NCBI GenBank assembly: GCA_900239685.1
Contig: OENT01000394.1
Location: 59,704-123,703 of the forward strand
DNA: 64,000 nucleotides
Direction: 5' to 3'
From: Rotaria macrura
Lineage: Eukaryota; Rotifera; Eurotatoria; Philodinida; Philodinidae
Part shown: positions 11,720 through 25,600 of the stretch, one piece after another
How the letters are laid out: each line of letters opens with the position of its first letter
Numbering within the stretch: position 1 is the stretch's first letter
Program-made: the position numbers and the translations under genes
The notes under the pieces: generated by a model
The model's input: only the letters and a program-made list of their open reading frames with translations
The model's database searches: none
Told to the model about the DNA's origin: nothing

Positions 11720-13704
11720 ATGAATAATCAACTCGCTGATGACAAAATCGAATCTTTATGTTCATTCCATACGAAAGAAAAAGATACGGTTCAATTATTT
11801 AATGAATTATTACCATGGACATATAACTGTCGAACATTAATCGATGCTGCTCGTAATGGCCAAACAGCTGAATGTGAAGATTTAATTCGACTTGGTGTCG
11901 ATATTAATGAAAGTGATAGCTATGGCAATACAGCTGTTTGGATATCTTATTTTCATGAACATCTTGATACACTTTTTACTTTATTGCAAGTAAATTCTTT
12001 ACAATCCAAATGTATCAATTGAGTCTTTGTAGTCGCTTCTTTTTAAAGCTTGGTGCTGATCCAAATACACGTTCAGGTGATATTCTATGTTCTGATCTGC
12101 ATCGTGCATGTTCTTTTGGTGATCGAACACTAACTGAAATACTAATTGAATGTGGTGGACATGTGAATATATCAGATCGTAATGGGAAAACACCGTTGAT
12201 CTATGCACTTGAATTTCCTACCTCAAATTGTGCGTCTGACTTGATTTCATACTTAATTGAACGCGGTGCACAAATCAATTTCAAAGATCAAAACGGTGTA
12301 AGAAAATATTCCATGCATAGTCACAGTTTTGAACAAAGAAGAGCATAAAAATATGTTGAAAATAGAATGAACCAAATAATTATTTCTAATATAAACATGC
12401 ACTTTCAAGTGCATGTGTCGCTGTCAAACGAACTAGATTTATTAGTATGACATCATTTTCCTTTCGCAGTGATCTAAATAAATATGTTACCTCTAATATG
12501 GGGACTACATACATCTATAGTGAACTGTTCAATCTATTCTGATTGAAAGATCTATAGATAATAGGAAATAGTTTTTCCATAAAAATAGAACAACCTGAGG
12601 ATTCCATTCATAGAACGCTGTATTTAATATCATTGAGCGTTGATACGTCACGTAACCATTGGATGGTGAGCAATCTTACCGTATATCAAATTTGAAATTC
12701 ATCAGTATAAATCTGAGCCGCGGCGCACATGTCCGTTGTAGAACATTCATTTTTCTATCCAACAAACTTCAAAAATGAAGTGTCAATTACCAACTGTGAT
12801 AGCCTCTCGATATTTTATTTATTTGTCTAGCTTACACCATTACACTATGCATGCTATCGAGGTGATTATGAAACTATGAAATTATTAGTTGATTACAACG
12901 CTGACATATCAATAGAAAATGCTATCGGTTACAATATTCGTACGTATAAAAAAAAGAAGTTACAAAATCAAATTTTTCATAGTTTTGTTTTTGTTTATCA
13001 CAGTTCGTTATGCTCTCTCATGTTTATCTTGTACATCACCATCACAATGTCTTCAATATAGGAATCGTTTACATATTGTTGATCTATTAATTAATCAATA
13101 TACAATAGATATATCATTACGTGATGCAATCGTTGGAAATTATTCGGAACAAATACATATTTTTCCATTGTTTGATTTCATATTTTATTCATTGATTCGA
13201 CAACGAAATGATTTAGAAAATTTCTCTCGGAATATATTGATGCATTTAAACATAAGCAAAACTATTTTAGATAGTATACAAGTCTTCATTCAACACACAT
13301 TTGTGTACAACTATTATTTTTCACATGTTATTTATTTATGTCAACGTTATAGAATAGAGAATTTCCTATCCCTATTAACATATTACATTGAACGAGTAAC
13401 ATTCGATGCTGAACCTAATCGATTTTATCTACTTTTATATATGATCTATGTTGATCATGGTTTAATATTACTGCAATCAATCGGTTACTATTTTCATAAA
13501 ACCTTATTTTCTACTCGCCGATTAATTCTGGAACATTTAGTAACTAAATATCAAGAAAAGCCGGAAAAATTAAAATTCTATTGTCGTCGTTATTTAAGAA
13601 ATGAACTTTCAAGTGGAATTCATTGTAAATTAGATCAATTACATTTAAATAATTATTTAAAAGATTACATTCTTCTTGATGAACTTAATTTTATATTGAA
13701 TTAA
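11720..13704 (+). CDS. Ankyrin repeat and SOCS box protein
   Basis: Four exons join in frame: 11720-11989, 12049-12297, 12831-12943 and 13062-13704, giving 424 aa. Donors are GTAAAT, GTAAGA and GTATAA, and every acceptor ends in AG. Ankyrin repeats cover about residues 30-230, with repeat cores such as LGADPNTRSGD, GKTPLIYALE and LTPLHYACYRGDYE falling on successive exons. The C-terminal about 45 residues form a SOCS box (LKFYCRRYLRNEL, then LPxLKDYIL-like residues). Known ASB proteins use this box to recruit Elongin B/C-Cullin 5, with the ankyrin stack binding the substrate, so this is likely a ubiquitin-ligase adaptor. The same frame is open upstream to 11531, so an earlier start is possible; I chose ATG 11720 because upstream residues are hydrophobic and atypical. 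Intron 2 is 533 bp. Confidence 0.8.
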
Positions 13705-14146
13705 TTCGTCACTCTTATTTTTTTTTCATTCTATTTGAAATAAATGATAAGTTTCAGGAATATAAAACAGTTGTCGAATGATATTTGACAACTTAATATT
13801 TACTTTTTTTTGCCGTTGTGAATGGCATTAGGTGTTTTCATTTTTTTTCTTCGAGAGTATCGTCATTCTTCTATAGTATTCATTCTTTATTTTCTTACTC
13901 AGCTCTCCCTTGACATTACCATGCCTATCGTTGTTCACTCATGGTCGATAACATTGGCAAATGAAGTAAATGGGCGCAACAAGTTTCTATTGTCACCTCA
14001 GTTTGTTATTTTTTTTTCTTACTTCGTCGTTGTGTTTGTTTAAAACACTTTCTTCTTGTTTTACTCCTTACCAATTTTTGCTTTTCTAACGAAATGGCAT
14101 CATCAAACACTTCGCTTTTGTTATTCATCACTCTATTTACATTCTA
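13705..14146. other. Intergenic spacer
   Basis: A 442-bp AT-rich spacer holding the 3' end of the ankyrin/SOCS gene and the upstream region of the next gene. The 73-codon frame at 13822-14043 is hydrophobic and unsupported. Confidence 0.5.
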
Positions 14147-17100
14147 ATGGCTGCTACATCCTATTCAACATTACCATCTAGTACATATGCGGGCCTGGGA
14201 TCTCAAGGAGATCTTTTTCATTCGGCTAATTATGGTAAATGAATTATCTTGACAGTCTTCGTATTAGATGAAATGGATAATTTATCATGTTGAATTATTC
14301 CTATAGGTACATATGATTCAGGCGTGGGATCATTAATATCACACTCCAATCCATTTTCAACAACTAATTATGGTAATCATCTCACAGATACTCAACGAAG
14401 ACCACTATATTTAAGTGGAGATTATTCAACTCAACAACCGCAGCTTTACTCTACGGATAGATATGGACAACAAAATACAATTAATCAAGATAGTCTATCG
14501 AATGATTACATCAATTCTAAACCATATATACAGAATGATCGATCGACATCGATTCCTCATAGGAGTGATGAAAGTTATGCTACTGCGGCAACGACTAGTG
14601 GTACACAATCATCACAAAAAACCGCTACGGACACAAATCATGCTCAGGTACATAAGTATATAATTGCTTGGTCGTTTTTTGACGCCTGAAATAAAGTTCA
14701 ATTAGATAGATTTCTATATAATTTTATTTTCTCGTCTATGAACTATTCATTTCAAACTTCTTCACAAGAAAATATCTATTGAAAAAGCAGAGAAATTTGA
14801 GAAGAGAAAGAAGAGAATCATAAAAACTTGAATTTCAGATACAAGATGGACATAAATTACAAATAAAAAACATTTTGAAGAAAATAAGTGCTTTTACAAA
14901 AGAAAACACTCATTTTTTTCATTCTATACAGCCTCCATTGAGAGAATCACATTTCGGTCAAAAAAAGTTAATGTTTAACTCTCTCTCTCTCTCTCTCCAA
15001 CATGAATCTTTTTCTTGTTGCTAAGAAATATATGATCTATTAAAATCAAAATAGAATTTCCGGTTTCATTAACACTTAGTAACAATTAAATATTAATGAC
15101 AACTCTTTTCTTTTTTCATTTTTTATGTTTAAGATTTCAAGTTTAACTATACATATATCTATAATTTAAGCAGACAATGGTAAGAATTATTTTGATAAAG
15201 AATCTATATATCCTATAGCAATAGTTTCGATAGTCAAAGATGATTACAAACTGAAGTAACCATCGTAACATTAATGAGAAAAATTTGCATTAAATTTTGA
15301 TTGTTAACATAACAATACGTAAGGTCAAATAAGAAGCCATGCGTATATAGATTTCAATATTTGTGAATATGCGCATTGATATAGTTTCGCCTTGAGTTCT
15401 TATGAAGACTTTTATATTTATTAGCCATCACGCAATGGCCCAACCCAATATCAAATCCCAACATCTTTGGATACTCAAAATCAGCTATCTCAAGCACCAT
15501 CACAGTCGAATTTTGCTCGAACGGATCAACAAATATCTGGTAATACGCCTAAAAAACCTGCATCAATACGGCAACGTTCTCCATCTAATGGTGGTAGTCG
15601 TAATCCATCGGAAGCGACAACAAAACGTAATAATTCCACGACAGAAATGAAGACAACCAAATCGACTAAAATGCGTGCTGCAGCTATTAAAGAAAAGGAG
15701 GAAACTCGTGAAAAGAAACAAAGAGATACTAATTTTCTTATAACAAAACCAAAAGTAACTCCAATAAAATTGGCAAAGGTGGAACAACAGAATCGAAGTG
15801 ATACGGAATTTAATGACAAAGAAAAATCAAAAAGAACTAAAAAACAATCTCATTCAGTTCCGAAAAATCGAACAAGTCGTCATGATGGCTATCAAACTGA
15901 TGATAATAATAGCTCGGGCGATGAAGATCGTAATGGCCGACGTGGTAAAAATAAATCTAAAAAGTATTCACCATTATCTGAGAGCCATCGAGAGAAATAT
16001 ACATCATTACCACCGGTCGGACGATTACCACCATTTTACGATCCTGTTTATGATCATCCTTATGCACGTGGATATCCTTTACGAGGACGATTTCCACCAT
16101 ACTATGCTGATATTTTACCTTATGGGCCATATCCATATCCTGGTCGATATGATCATCGTCATCATCACTTATATGAGGATGGTTATGATACGCCTCCTTA
16201 TCTGTCATCGTCTCAAAATCCTTATGACGGCTTTTTTGATTATGAAAAACGTAAACCTAAATCAAAAACTAAAATGTATAAGGATAAAAAAAATGGCAAC
16301 GTTGCACGTGATGATCATGATGGTGTTACTGACAATGAAAGTGAGAATGAAGATGATAAAAAAAGTCAGAAAGGAAAAAAACTTAAAAATAAGAAACCAA
16401 AAAAAAGGGATGACGCAGATAATGACAGCGAAAAAAGTAGACAACTACAAAATGAATCACGTGATTATCCTGATTTACCATACCGGGAGGGTAATGAAAT
16501 GTTAGAACTTTGGCGGCAAGAAAGAAATGATTTTCTTAAAAAGAAATTCAAACCAACTGTTCATGATGTTCTCTATTCACAACAATGGATGAAAACAGGT
16601 TTGACTTGACTTATTAAATCATTTTGAAAAAAATCCCTCTTCATTTATTTTTTTTTTCTTTCTCTTCTAGACAGTTATCTAGAAAATCAACGACGTCGTG
16701 CATTACGTGATATTCAAGGTTACTATTTTCCTTACAAAAGATATACTCTTAAAGATTATAAAGATTTACAAAAAATGGATGCACAAAATAATCTATACTC
16801 GTCTTCAATGGAAAATGCTCCTGATCGAGTAAACATGAAAATACATTAACTTGGTATTTTTATTATATATGTTGTGATTGTTTCATGTAGAAAGAACGTG
16901 CTAAGAAACGTCAAGAGTATTCAACACAAATTGAAAAGCAAGCTGGGGATTTATACAGTGGGCTAAATAAAACACCAAGAGATGCACAACCCAAAAAACC
17001 TTGGCACTTAAGTAATGGTGACCCAATGGATCCCGACAAATTATCGAAAAGAGAACGAGTAAGTTAAATGAGAGTACATTCGTGAATGAATATAATTGAT

Positions 17101-17365
17101 TTTCTAGGCTCTTGAATATGCCAAAGTTCAAACCGTGAAAACTCGATCCCTAAAAGCAGCAAGTGTGAAATCTAATAATTCGGATCCTACTGAACAATAT
17201 GTGAATGGTCTTTTCCCTCAAACAAATAGTGATGGCGCCGGTTCAGGTTAGTTCATCGTTAATTTATTAAATGATATTCAGATTTTACTTTATTTCTTAT
17301 CGATTGAAATAGATAATGGACGACGTACAAGACATAACCGATCGGGCGAAGATGATGTTAATTAA
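14147..17365 (+). CDS. JHY-like protein, charged and Tyr/Pro-rich
   Basis: Seven exons join in frame to 706 aa: 14147-14234, 14307-14647, 15425-16598, 16671-16828, 16891-17058, 17108-17246 and 17313-17365. The N-terminal third is Ser/Thr/Gln-rich and disordered. The middle has a Lys/Glu-rich basic stretch, then a Tyr/Pro/His-rich stretch (about 330-400). The C-terminal about 170 residues look conserved: a YTLKDYKDLQ motif, a RAKKRQEYSTQI helix and a RALEYAKV helix. These resemble the C-terminal region of JHY (juvenile hydrocephalus homolog), a protein linked to cilia in vertebrates. That identity is by recollection of motif style only. The donor at 16599 (GTTTGA) is weak, but the join keeps frame. 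The third intron-exon boundary (acceptor at 15424) removes a 777-bp intron. Confidence 0.6.
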
Positions 17366-17699
17366 TGAACGCACAGTTTTATTTTTCTTGTCTTCTTCTT
17401 CTTCTTGTTCTTTTTTCTTTACGCAACATCACAACAACAACAACTTTTTTTCTATTAAGATTTTTTTTGTCTATATGTTGATCGATGAACAATCAAGCAG
17501 AATAAAAAAGAAAGAAAAGGAAAAAGAAAGAAAGAGAAGATTTCAACAGGAATAGTACTGTAATTAATTTTGCGACTCGGTAATTTCCGATTTATTTTTT
17601 TTTCGGATCTAATAGAATGTATTTGACTAGGTGTGTTCTGCAATAGGCAAAAGAACGAAGATTGCAAGTAGATTAAAAAAATAAGTTGTTGTTGATGTT
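17366..17699. other. Intergenic spacer
   Basis: A 334-bp spacer with CTT-rich and poly-T/poly-A tracts. It probably comprises the 3' UTR of the JHY-like gene and the short promoter of the following secreted-protein gene. No gene is seen. Confidence 0.5.
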
Positions 17700-19512
17700 A
17701 TGGCATGGAATGTTTTATTTATTATTTTAATGCTTGTTTGTTCTGAAGTTTTATGTAAAATAAAACGTAACAAAAATTCAGAAGGATGCCTTACAGAAGT
17801 AATGTGTGGAGGTAAAACAAATTCAAGAATCAGATCGCAATCGTACTAGCGTATAACGTTTTTGTGCTTAGACAAATCAAACGATCTATCAACAATCGTT
17901 CAAGGTTTACCTGGTCCACAGGGTCCACAGGGAGTTACTGGTAACCATAACAACAGCAAAAAAACGGAATTCTTTATTTTCTCTGAGATTTATTATTTTA
18001 GGTGTTCCTGGCCGTGAAGGTCCGCCCGGTTTAACTGGTCCTCCTGGTAAGAAAGCTTTTTTTTCTCCATCACATCATCGACTACTGAAAAAAAATTAAA
18101 GTCGTTCTCTTGTTAGTTAAAATTTTGACTATAAGTTTAGCAACTATCATCATGTTGTCCAACGTTTAGTGATGTTATAGGTTCGAGTTTCGTTTTGAAA
18201 ACGGCAGGAAATCAATGTAACACATGAAATTTCGTATCCATTTATATCGTAGTTATTATTTAACTGTTCAAAATACTAAGAAAAACAACACAATTTTTAC
18301 TATTCCTATTTATAAATCGTGTTGAAATTCAACACTGAATTTTCACGTGTGCTTTTCTTACCCTACACACAGCCGGTAAAATTTTCTTTCTCCATTGATA
18401 AAAAAATATTCTTGGGGATATTGAATCGCTTGTCCACAGAGAAGATCTTTATGTATTATCAAAAATCTAGAACATGTTAGTTGAATGTCGTTAATTGACA
18501 GATATCGAAATCACACAGAAAGCTGAATTATTCTATAAAAATGGTAGTAATACAGAAAGAATTTATCTCGTATTGATACGAAATGTCGATATTTTACGAA
18601 CTTCGATGTGGCAAATTACAAATTTGTAGATAAATAAACAGTTCTTGATCTTCACTGAGTACTCGTCTTTTTTTTCCAACGCTACGTGACACACCTAAAC
18701 ATCTGCTATTGAAATTCAATGTTTTATTCTGAACGTATTTTTATAAAGGATCTCCACATCGATGAACCATAATGATTTCCTCATGAGTCTTATTAAATCC
18801 CTAGATGCGCAACTCTTTCATCTATTTATTTCAATAAAGAAAAGCTTTTAAGTCGCGGAAGGTTTTACATGTAATTGTGTAAAGTCGTTTTGGATTTGAA
18901 ATCAATATTTTGTCAAAGCATTCTTTTTCACGATTGAGTCATACTATTAAACAAATTTCTTTTCCTTTTAAGGTCGTGATGGTTTCAACGAAAGGCCGAC
19001 TGCGTTTTGTGCTGAATTACAAGATTTTGATATAAGAAATCGAGTCGAAAATATTCTTCGACCATGGACATTATCCGATTCATTCAATGATCCAACGATT
19101 TCATATTTTTTTTCTGAATATACAGGAATATTTACTGTACCTACGAATGGTCTCTATCAATTTTTTCTCACAATATCAGTTTCTGGAACAAAGGTATGAA
19201 GACTGGAGCTTTTCTTCGTTTCAATCATGAATTAATAATTAGAAAAATTTTCTCTTATTGATATAGGTATCTTTTTATATAACAAAAAATGGTCAACGAA
19301 TGTGTACAAGTTGGTTGGAATCATTCATCGTAGATGATCATGAAAAGAATATTTCAGTACCATCGAATAGTCTAATAGATTGTCTTCTATACTGTCAAGT
19401 CGATGATGAAATATCTGTTGAAGTTTCCTATCTTTTAAATGAAAATATCGATTCACAAATTCCTGCTCATTGTTATTCAACATTTTCCGGTTATACATTA
19501 TTTAATATTTAA
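17700..19512 (+). CDS. Secreted short collagen plus C1q-domain protein
   Basis: Five exons join to 230 aa: 17700-17811, 17872-17940, 18002-18046, 18973-19193 and 19267-19512. Residues 1-20 are a hydrophobic signal peptide. Exons 2-3 encode a very short collagen-like stretch with Gly-X-Y triplets such as GLPGPQGPQG and GREGPPGLTG. The last two exons encode a C1q/TNF-type globular domain with the expected YTGIFTVPTNGLYQF core and a C-terminal FSGYTLF strand. Such proteins are extracellular, trimerise through the C1q head and act as pattern-recognition or adhesion ligands. The first three introns are phase 1, so collagen exons can be added or lost without frame change. Intron 3 is long (926 bp). 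The collagen part is much shorter than in vertebrate C1q-related proteins. Confidence 0.82.
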
Positions 19513-19572
19513 GACAAAAAAAAACAAAATTTATCAAAAAAAAATGAAAGAACAGAATGATTGTAGATCTTT

Positions 19573-20575
19573 TTAATCTTTAAGATAAGGAATAATATTA
19601 TCAATAAACCATTGGTCAGTGAAATGTAAATGATCAGTATCTGATTCAAGAAATTTGATACGTGATTGTTCATCCATTATTTTTAAACCTAATAAATCAT
19701 TTAAATATATTGAACTTTCACGTAATGGTACTATTTTCGATGTAGTATTTTCGTCATAAAAACCGAAATGTTCACTTTCATAAGGTGTCACCATTGTATC
19801 ACGTAGGAATTTTACGAGAATGAAATTACGAATTTTCAAGAAATTTGTTTTATAGCTGGCATTAAATGTTCGTTCTTGATTGATATCAGCTAAGAAGATA
19901 CTAGCTTTACGGTAAGTATCTTTTTTATGAGCTAGAACAAAATAGATAGAATATGTATCATGTGTTTCGAACAATCTATGCATGCATACGATCATGCCAA
20001 TATTCTGCTTGAACAAGATGATTTTGAACAAATGATTCATAAGCACCCAAATGTAAGAGATCACGAATATAATTACAGATAGTTTCATTATCACCAGGAC
20101 ATCGAGGAAATCCAAATACGCCTTGATGTTGACCACCAATGGATATTAAATTAAGCATTGGTGGATTTGGGCAACGTTGTGCTATAGCACGTAAGAATTG
20201 TCCACCTTGAGAAAAACTTGAATGAAAAGAAAAAACAATGTTGTACACATATTTTTTCTTTATTTACCCAATCGCATGATAACCTTGTGAAAGCTTTTCA
20301 TCAGCATTTAATAATTTACAAACATAATCTGTTTGATGATTAACATTCATAAAGAATCCATTGGATGTATCTTCAACAATATTCGATCCAATACGTAATG
20401 AATGTATATATGAATCAGGTAATTGTTGTTGTATTAATTTAATTAATGAACCAAGACTTAATGGATTACAACAACTATCACCCATTCCATGCCATAAGAC
20501 TATGGGCGGTGAACCAGAAATTACACTAGCATATGTAAGACAAACAATGATTGCAATGAACGGCAACATATACAT
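19573..20575 (-). CDS. PPT1: Palmitoyl-protein thioesterase 1
   Basis: Three exons on the minus strand, 20575-20268, 20216-19990 and 19931-19573, join to 297 aa, close to the about 306 aa of animal PPT1. This lysosomal enzyme removes palmitate from S-acylated cysteines. A signal peptide covers about residues 1-21. Recognisable blocks include [13 protein letters not shown], the nucleophile elbow [25 protein letters not shown] and FLADINQER. The catalytic triad is intact: Ser in GFSQGG, Asp in FLRD, His in TDHLHF. The two introns are only 51 and 58 bp. Without the second, the reading appears frameshifted and stopped near 19980; splicing GTATGC...CTAG restores the conserved WHDP-HKK sequence. 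It is transcribed opposite to its neighbours, tail to tail with the C1q gene, with 60 bp between the stop codons. Confidence 0.95.
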
Positions 20576-22017
20576 AGAATATGTTATATTTAACTAAAAC
20601 ACAACAGAGAACATGTGATAATACACAAAAATGACACATTGAAAAGAAATCTTTCAAGCGTATCGAAATAACAAGAGAACGTTACTAATCATTACATCAG
20701 TACATACTGCTTACCGCCTCCATTAGATAGTTTCTGATATGTTGATGAATGACTTATTACTGTCAGATTTTTATAAAATAATATTTCGATGGAGTTTCAA
20801 AAGTTTCAGTGATGAAAATTAGTATTGCAGTCAAATATATAGGATTGTACATTGATCTGATAGTTATCATGCGATGAGATTCCATCAGAATATATTGTTG
20901 ATCGTAAAAAGTACTTTTCTAATTTATTCTTCTACTAGTCGAAATAATTTCTCCGTGGTATTTGTGTTTAATATTAGAAGTAAAACGACGTACCATCCCT
21001 ATGTTCTATCAGATGAATATTGTAAAAATTAAAATAATACCATGGTAAACTCATTAAAAATCGAATACGTAACGTCAGTCTTTTCAAAAAAAAATTCCTT
21101 TCTTTGAATTTGTCTACGGGAAAATGTTTGTTCTTCATTCTTCAACTTATCGAATACTAAAGTGCATTGATAAAATGTGATACCGTATCAAAAAAAAGCG
21201 AAATTCCTTGAAGCATATTCGTTAGTTTTGCTGAATTCTAATTGATTCTATTAATATTAAACACGTACAAACTGAAAGTAACTTTGTAATACTTTCAGTT
21301 CTCTGTTTGTATAATGCTTTGCATCGATTCGAATACGTTCGGAAGGTATATTTGTCGAGTATCATCGTAGATAATAATGGATATTTTATAGAATAAGCTA
21401 AATCTCTATCTTAAATTTACTCTTTCTACAAAGTTTATTGAACAATGAATAGAGAAAAAGAAAAGTAACACCTTGCACGTCATTTCGTTTAATCCTTTTC
21501 AAATCGTTAAGACTCATTGAAAGATACCTTCTAAAATGGATTATTTGACAAGGTTGAACGATGTATTTAAAAAAAAGAGAGAAGAAATAAGAACAGAATA
21601 AAACTGAACTTCTAGAATTTATCTGTATGTAAAGGCAAGTAAAACGAACCATTTAGCAAACATTTTCGAGGATGACATATTTTTTTCAATAGAATCTAAT
21701 CTTTCAAATTGTAGGTCATTATACGAAAACTGATTCTTCGTAATCAATGTGAAATTCTTCATAAGTCGTCGTATATATATATATCAGGTATCTATAATTC
21801 ACAATCGATAGAAAAGTCAAAATAACTAACAATGGATAATCGGACAAAATCTGGTATGTTGTACAGAAAAACAGCAGAAAAAACAATCAAGCTAAATAAC
21901 AAAAAAAGAGAAGAAAACAAGAACGAACACCTGTTATAAAAGAAAGAAAGAGACAGTTATAGTTAACAGAATGTCCCAGAAACAATAAGAAAGAAAGATA
22001 ACAGACATATATGGATA
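20576..22017. other. Divergent intergenic region
   Basis: AT-rich region between the start of PPT1 and the next plus-strand gene, so it should contain two divergent promoters. The minus-strand frame at 21398-21652 is a basic/hydrophobic mix without domain support. A TA microsatellite lies at about 21774-21785. No gene can be supported. Confidence 0.45.
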
Positions 22018-22400
22018 ATGCGTGTAAAACAATTGTTTCCATACGAAATGTCTGAAGTAAGTAAGCATAATAAATCTATGAGTAAATAACAGCCTATTCA
22101 GCAATGGAATTTTTTAGTTATTTAATCAATAGATTCTATGCATATCGTAAGTGAAAAATTTTTAGAACTGTTTTTATTTAAATGATTGCCTTTGAAAATT
22201 TTGGATCTCTTAGATGACTTACAGAACAATGTTGCTGTTTAATTTTACTTTATGAATAATCGTGTTTCTTTTATTTTCAGAATTCACGTGAATCATTGAC
22301 ACATGGGAAACATACGGCGTATGGACCATTCATTCTGGCATACAGTATGTGTATTTTAATGGCTATTTCTTGGTTAACCAATCGCTCTGTAGGAAAATAG
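22018..22400 (+). CDS. Putative small single-pass membrane protein
   Basis: Too short for a standard ORF screen. Exon 22018-22056 (ATG to a GTAAGT donor) joins exon 22281-22400 (after TTTTATTTTCAG) in frame, giving 52 aa ending in TAG. The product has a polar N-terminus (MRVKQLFPYEMSE), then one hydrophobic segment of about 18 residues beginning near FILAYSMCILM, and a short basic tail. The strong consensus splice sites, the in-frame join and the plausible topology support a real gene. I do not recognise the family. It sits upstream of AAMP on the same strand, 248 bp before the AAMP start, so it could alternatively be an upstream exon set of that transcript. Confidence 0.45.
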
Positions 22401-22648
22401 ATTTAAAACAAAACTTACTTGAATCGAATAATATTCGGCTTATTTTCAAAGAAACTGATCGTCAGGTTCATATTTTTTAGGTTTCTTCGATTAATTAGCC
22501 ATTATCAACGAACTGCAATCAATCTTTTTTCTATTCGTGGAAATCGTTCGACCAATCATGTAGTATTCTCAATATGCATCATCATCATTATATTGTTGAT
22601 TGATCAAGTAAATTTTCTCTTGCTTTTCTAGAAGAAGAAAGAACGAAC

Positions 22649-25600
22649 ATGTTCGATAAAAATTCTCCAGAACGTCATGCACATCCCGATTCAGATGATG
22701 ATGATGATCATATTCATATCGATGCAAATGATGCATTCGAAATAATTAATGTTGAGCCATCACTAGAAAATATCGTTGAAAATCAATTAGATGATCTTGA
22801 CTTCGATGAAAATATGGAAGAACAAAATGAAGACAATGAAGAAGAAGAAGAAGACGATGACGCATTATTAACAGTATCACATCATAAAACTGGGAATTCA
22901 ATATTTACAATATCAATTGATCCACAAACACAGAAACGTATTTGTTCGGGTGGTGAAGATGATCGTTGTCTTCTTTGGCATTTAGATACCGGTGAATTAC
23001 TACATGAATATCCATCATTCGATGATAGTGTACATCAAGTATGTTGGAGTTTCGATGGAAAATATCTATGTGCATGTGATATGCGTGGACAAATACGTTG
23101 TTGGACAACTAACCAAGATGGTGGTTTACCTATCAATGAAATCTGGTCGTTTCATACGGGTAGTGATATTGAATTGATGCGATTCCATCCATCGGCACAT
23201 GTTTTATTTGTCGGTACAAATGATTCACAATTATGGTTATTTAAAATTCCATCAGGAGAATATAAAATAATGCATGGTGGAAGCGATGTTGAGATAACAA
23301 CATTAGAAATACTTGCCAATGGTAAGGAAAACTTCTGATTTTTATTTCCTCTTGAATAAACAATAACCTATCTTAAATCTATTCTGTTAAGTATGCTGCT
23401 GTTATGATTGCTATTGATGACAATTTTAAAATAGTTCGTATTTCGTTGTAAATTTGGTTATACTGTTTTTTGATCGTATGAGAGATGCCAGACGTCTAAC
23501 TGTGAATGAAGGCTAATCATGGAGAAAAATGTGTTTCATGTTATTTTCTACTGTGATTGTATTTTTTATTTACAATTCGAATCCATCTATTTCAAAGTTC
23601 GATATTTGCTCAAACATTATTTATTCTTGTGAATGGAACGATGAAATCTGATCGTAGAATTTCCTATCTTTTTTTTTGACAGTCATATACAATAAACTTG
23701 TAGAAACGACAGATATGTAGATCTCTGATTTGAAATATGATCATAGAAAGATTTTGAGAACAACGCATCGTGCACAAATTAGTGTTTTAATTTTTTGAAA
23801 AACAAAACATGGATAAGTTTTAATAGAATTCTTTGATAAAAACATCTAGAAGCTAAACAGTAAGGTGATAGTTAATTAGCCAATTAATTTTAGAAGCAAT
23901 GTAAGAAATTAAGTTTCTAAACAATAAAGGGTAGATGTTTGTCGGTAAAATTTATCGTAGACTTAGAAGTCTATTCAACACTCTCGTGTGTTCGATATAT
24001 TCGTATATAAAAGTGGCTTCTATGATTGTTTGCTTAAGCCCGAGAGAATCAAAATATTGACAGTCCTGATAAAAAATAAAATGTCTTGTACACGTATTTT
24101 GAAATCTGTTGAAAATTTAAAAGAGGTATGAACTCATTTCAAAACAAAAACTTGATGGCTAATAAATACTCACTTGTCAACTAACTGTTGAACTCTATCT
24201 ACTAGCTGCCATGTATAGAAGTGAAAATCTTCGCAATTTTTTCAGGTAAAAGAATTATCCTTGTATTTTATTTTACATCGTTGGTGTTTTTTTAAGCCGG
24301 TGAAAACCACGATAATAGCCGGAAAAATGATCTACAGAATAATACAAAACGACGGATTAAAGAGAACATTAATGCAGTCATAAAACATTTCCGACGATTG
24401 GAATGATCGCCCTAGGTTCTATAGTATTTTATTATTCATAGAAAGTAATGCTAACCGTCTACAAAAGTGAAAAGAAAGAAAAATATAATTCGACAATTAT
24501 TCCTTTATTTTTATTTTCTTTGTCGCTACTGACCAATAGTTCGTATTCTGTTATATGATAGAACTGCTCGAATGACATGTGAAGAAAAGCGTTTTCATAA
24601 AGCGATTGATTAGTATTTGCAACGAATCATAGTATGGAATTCAAGTACCGATGGAAAGGTTATCATCAATTAGAGCTCATATTTCATTGCTTACTAACTT
24701 CTATTATGCGCAGATAGTTGTCATACAATAATGACGGTGAGTAGTACTTGTTTCTCTCGGCTTACAATCGTTTTACTAAAGTTCTAGGGTAATACAGAAT
24801 AGAACGAGAAAGTTTTTAGTTTGAAACACGACCAACAAATAGATCGCATAATCTTTATAATAATCGGGAAATTTCGATTAAAACGGATGTTTTCTTCTTA
24901 CAATGACATGGTTTCAAAACTACACTTTTCACATATGAAATGTCCATATATATATATATATATATATGCAATTAACATTGTAGAAAGATATATGTTCGAA
25001 TGAAATTTTATACGAAAATTACTTGATTAAATTTCCCGTGTAATACAATGTTATTAGAATGATCATAAATCAAGAAAAAAAAGGCATTTAATTGAAAGTA
25101 TCTTTGTAGAAATTAGTTTTTTTTTCTACACAATAGAGTCTGATAGTCAAAAAAAAACAGGACTGACTGACTTTCGAACATAGTTGTCTTTCTCTTGGTT
25201 GAGTTCTGTCATAAATAATCATTAATCATTTCTAAATATAACTTCAAACAAAAATTAGTCATTGAAGCAAATAACAACAAAAAAGAATGAACTATTGTTT
25301 ATGCTGAAATTGTATTGTGTTGTTTTTTGTGTTCGTTCTTTGAATGTCAATTGACATCAGTTCGTAAAACTTCATCGTTATTATTTCTTTATTCAGGTAA
25401 ACAGTGTGTATGTGGTTATGGTACTGGTCAAATTAAATTATGGGACCTTAAACAATGTTCTATTGTTTGGCAATATGATAATAATAGTGAAGGTGATACT
25501 GCAACGAGTACTAACAATAACAATAATAAATGTATTTCCATGTGTTTAAATGATGAACAAACATTAGTAGCGTATGGTTCAGCCGATGGTTATTGTCGCA

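Noticed and set aside
15798-16505. Long Met/Ile/Lys-rich frame overlapping the JHY-like exon
   Set aside because: It is an out-of-phase shadow of exon 3 of that gene, whose own frame joins neighbouring exons correctly.
19932-19989. Apparent frameshift and stop in PPT1
   Set aside because: Explained by a 58-bp GT-AG intron whose removal restores the conserved family sequence; the gene is intact.
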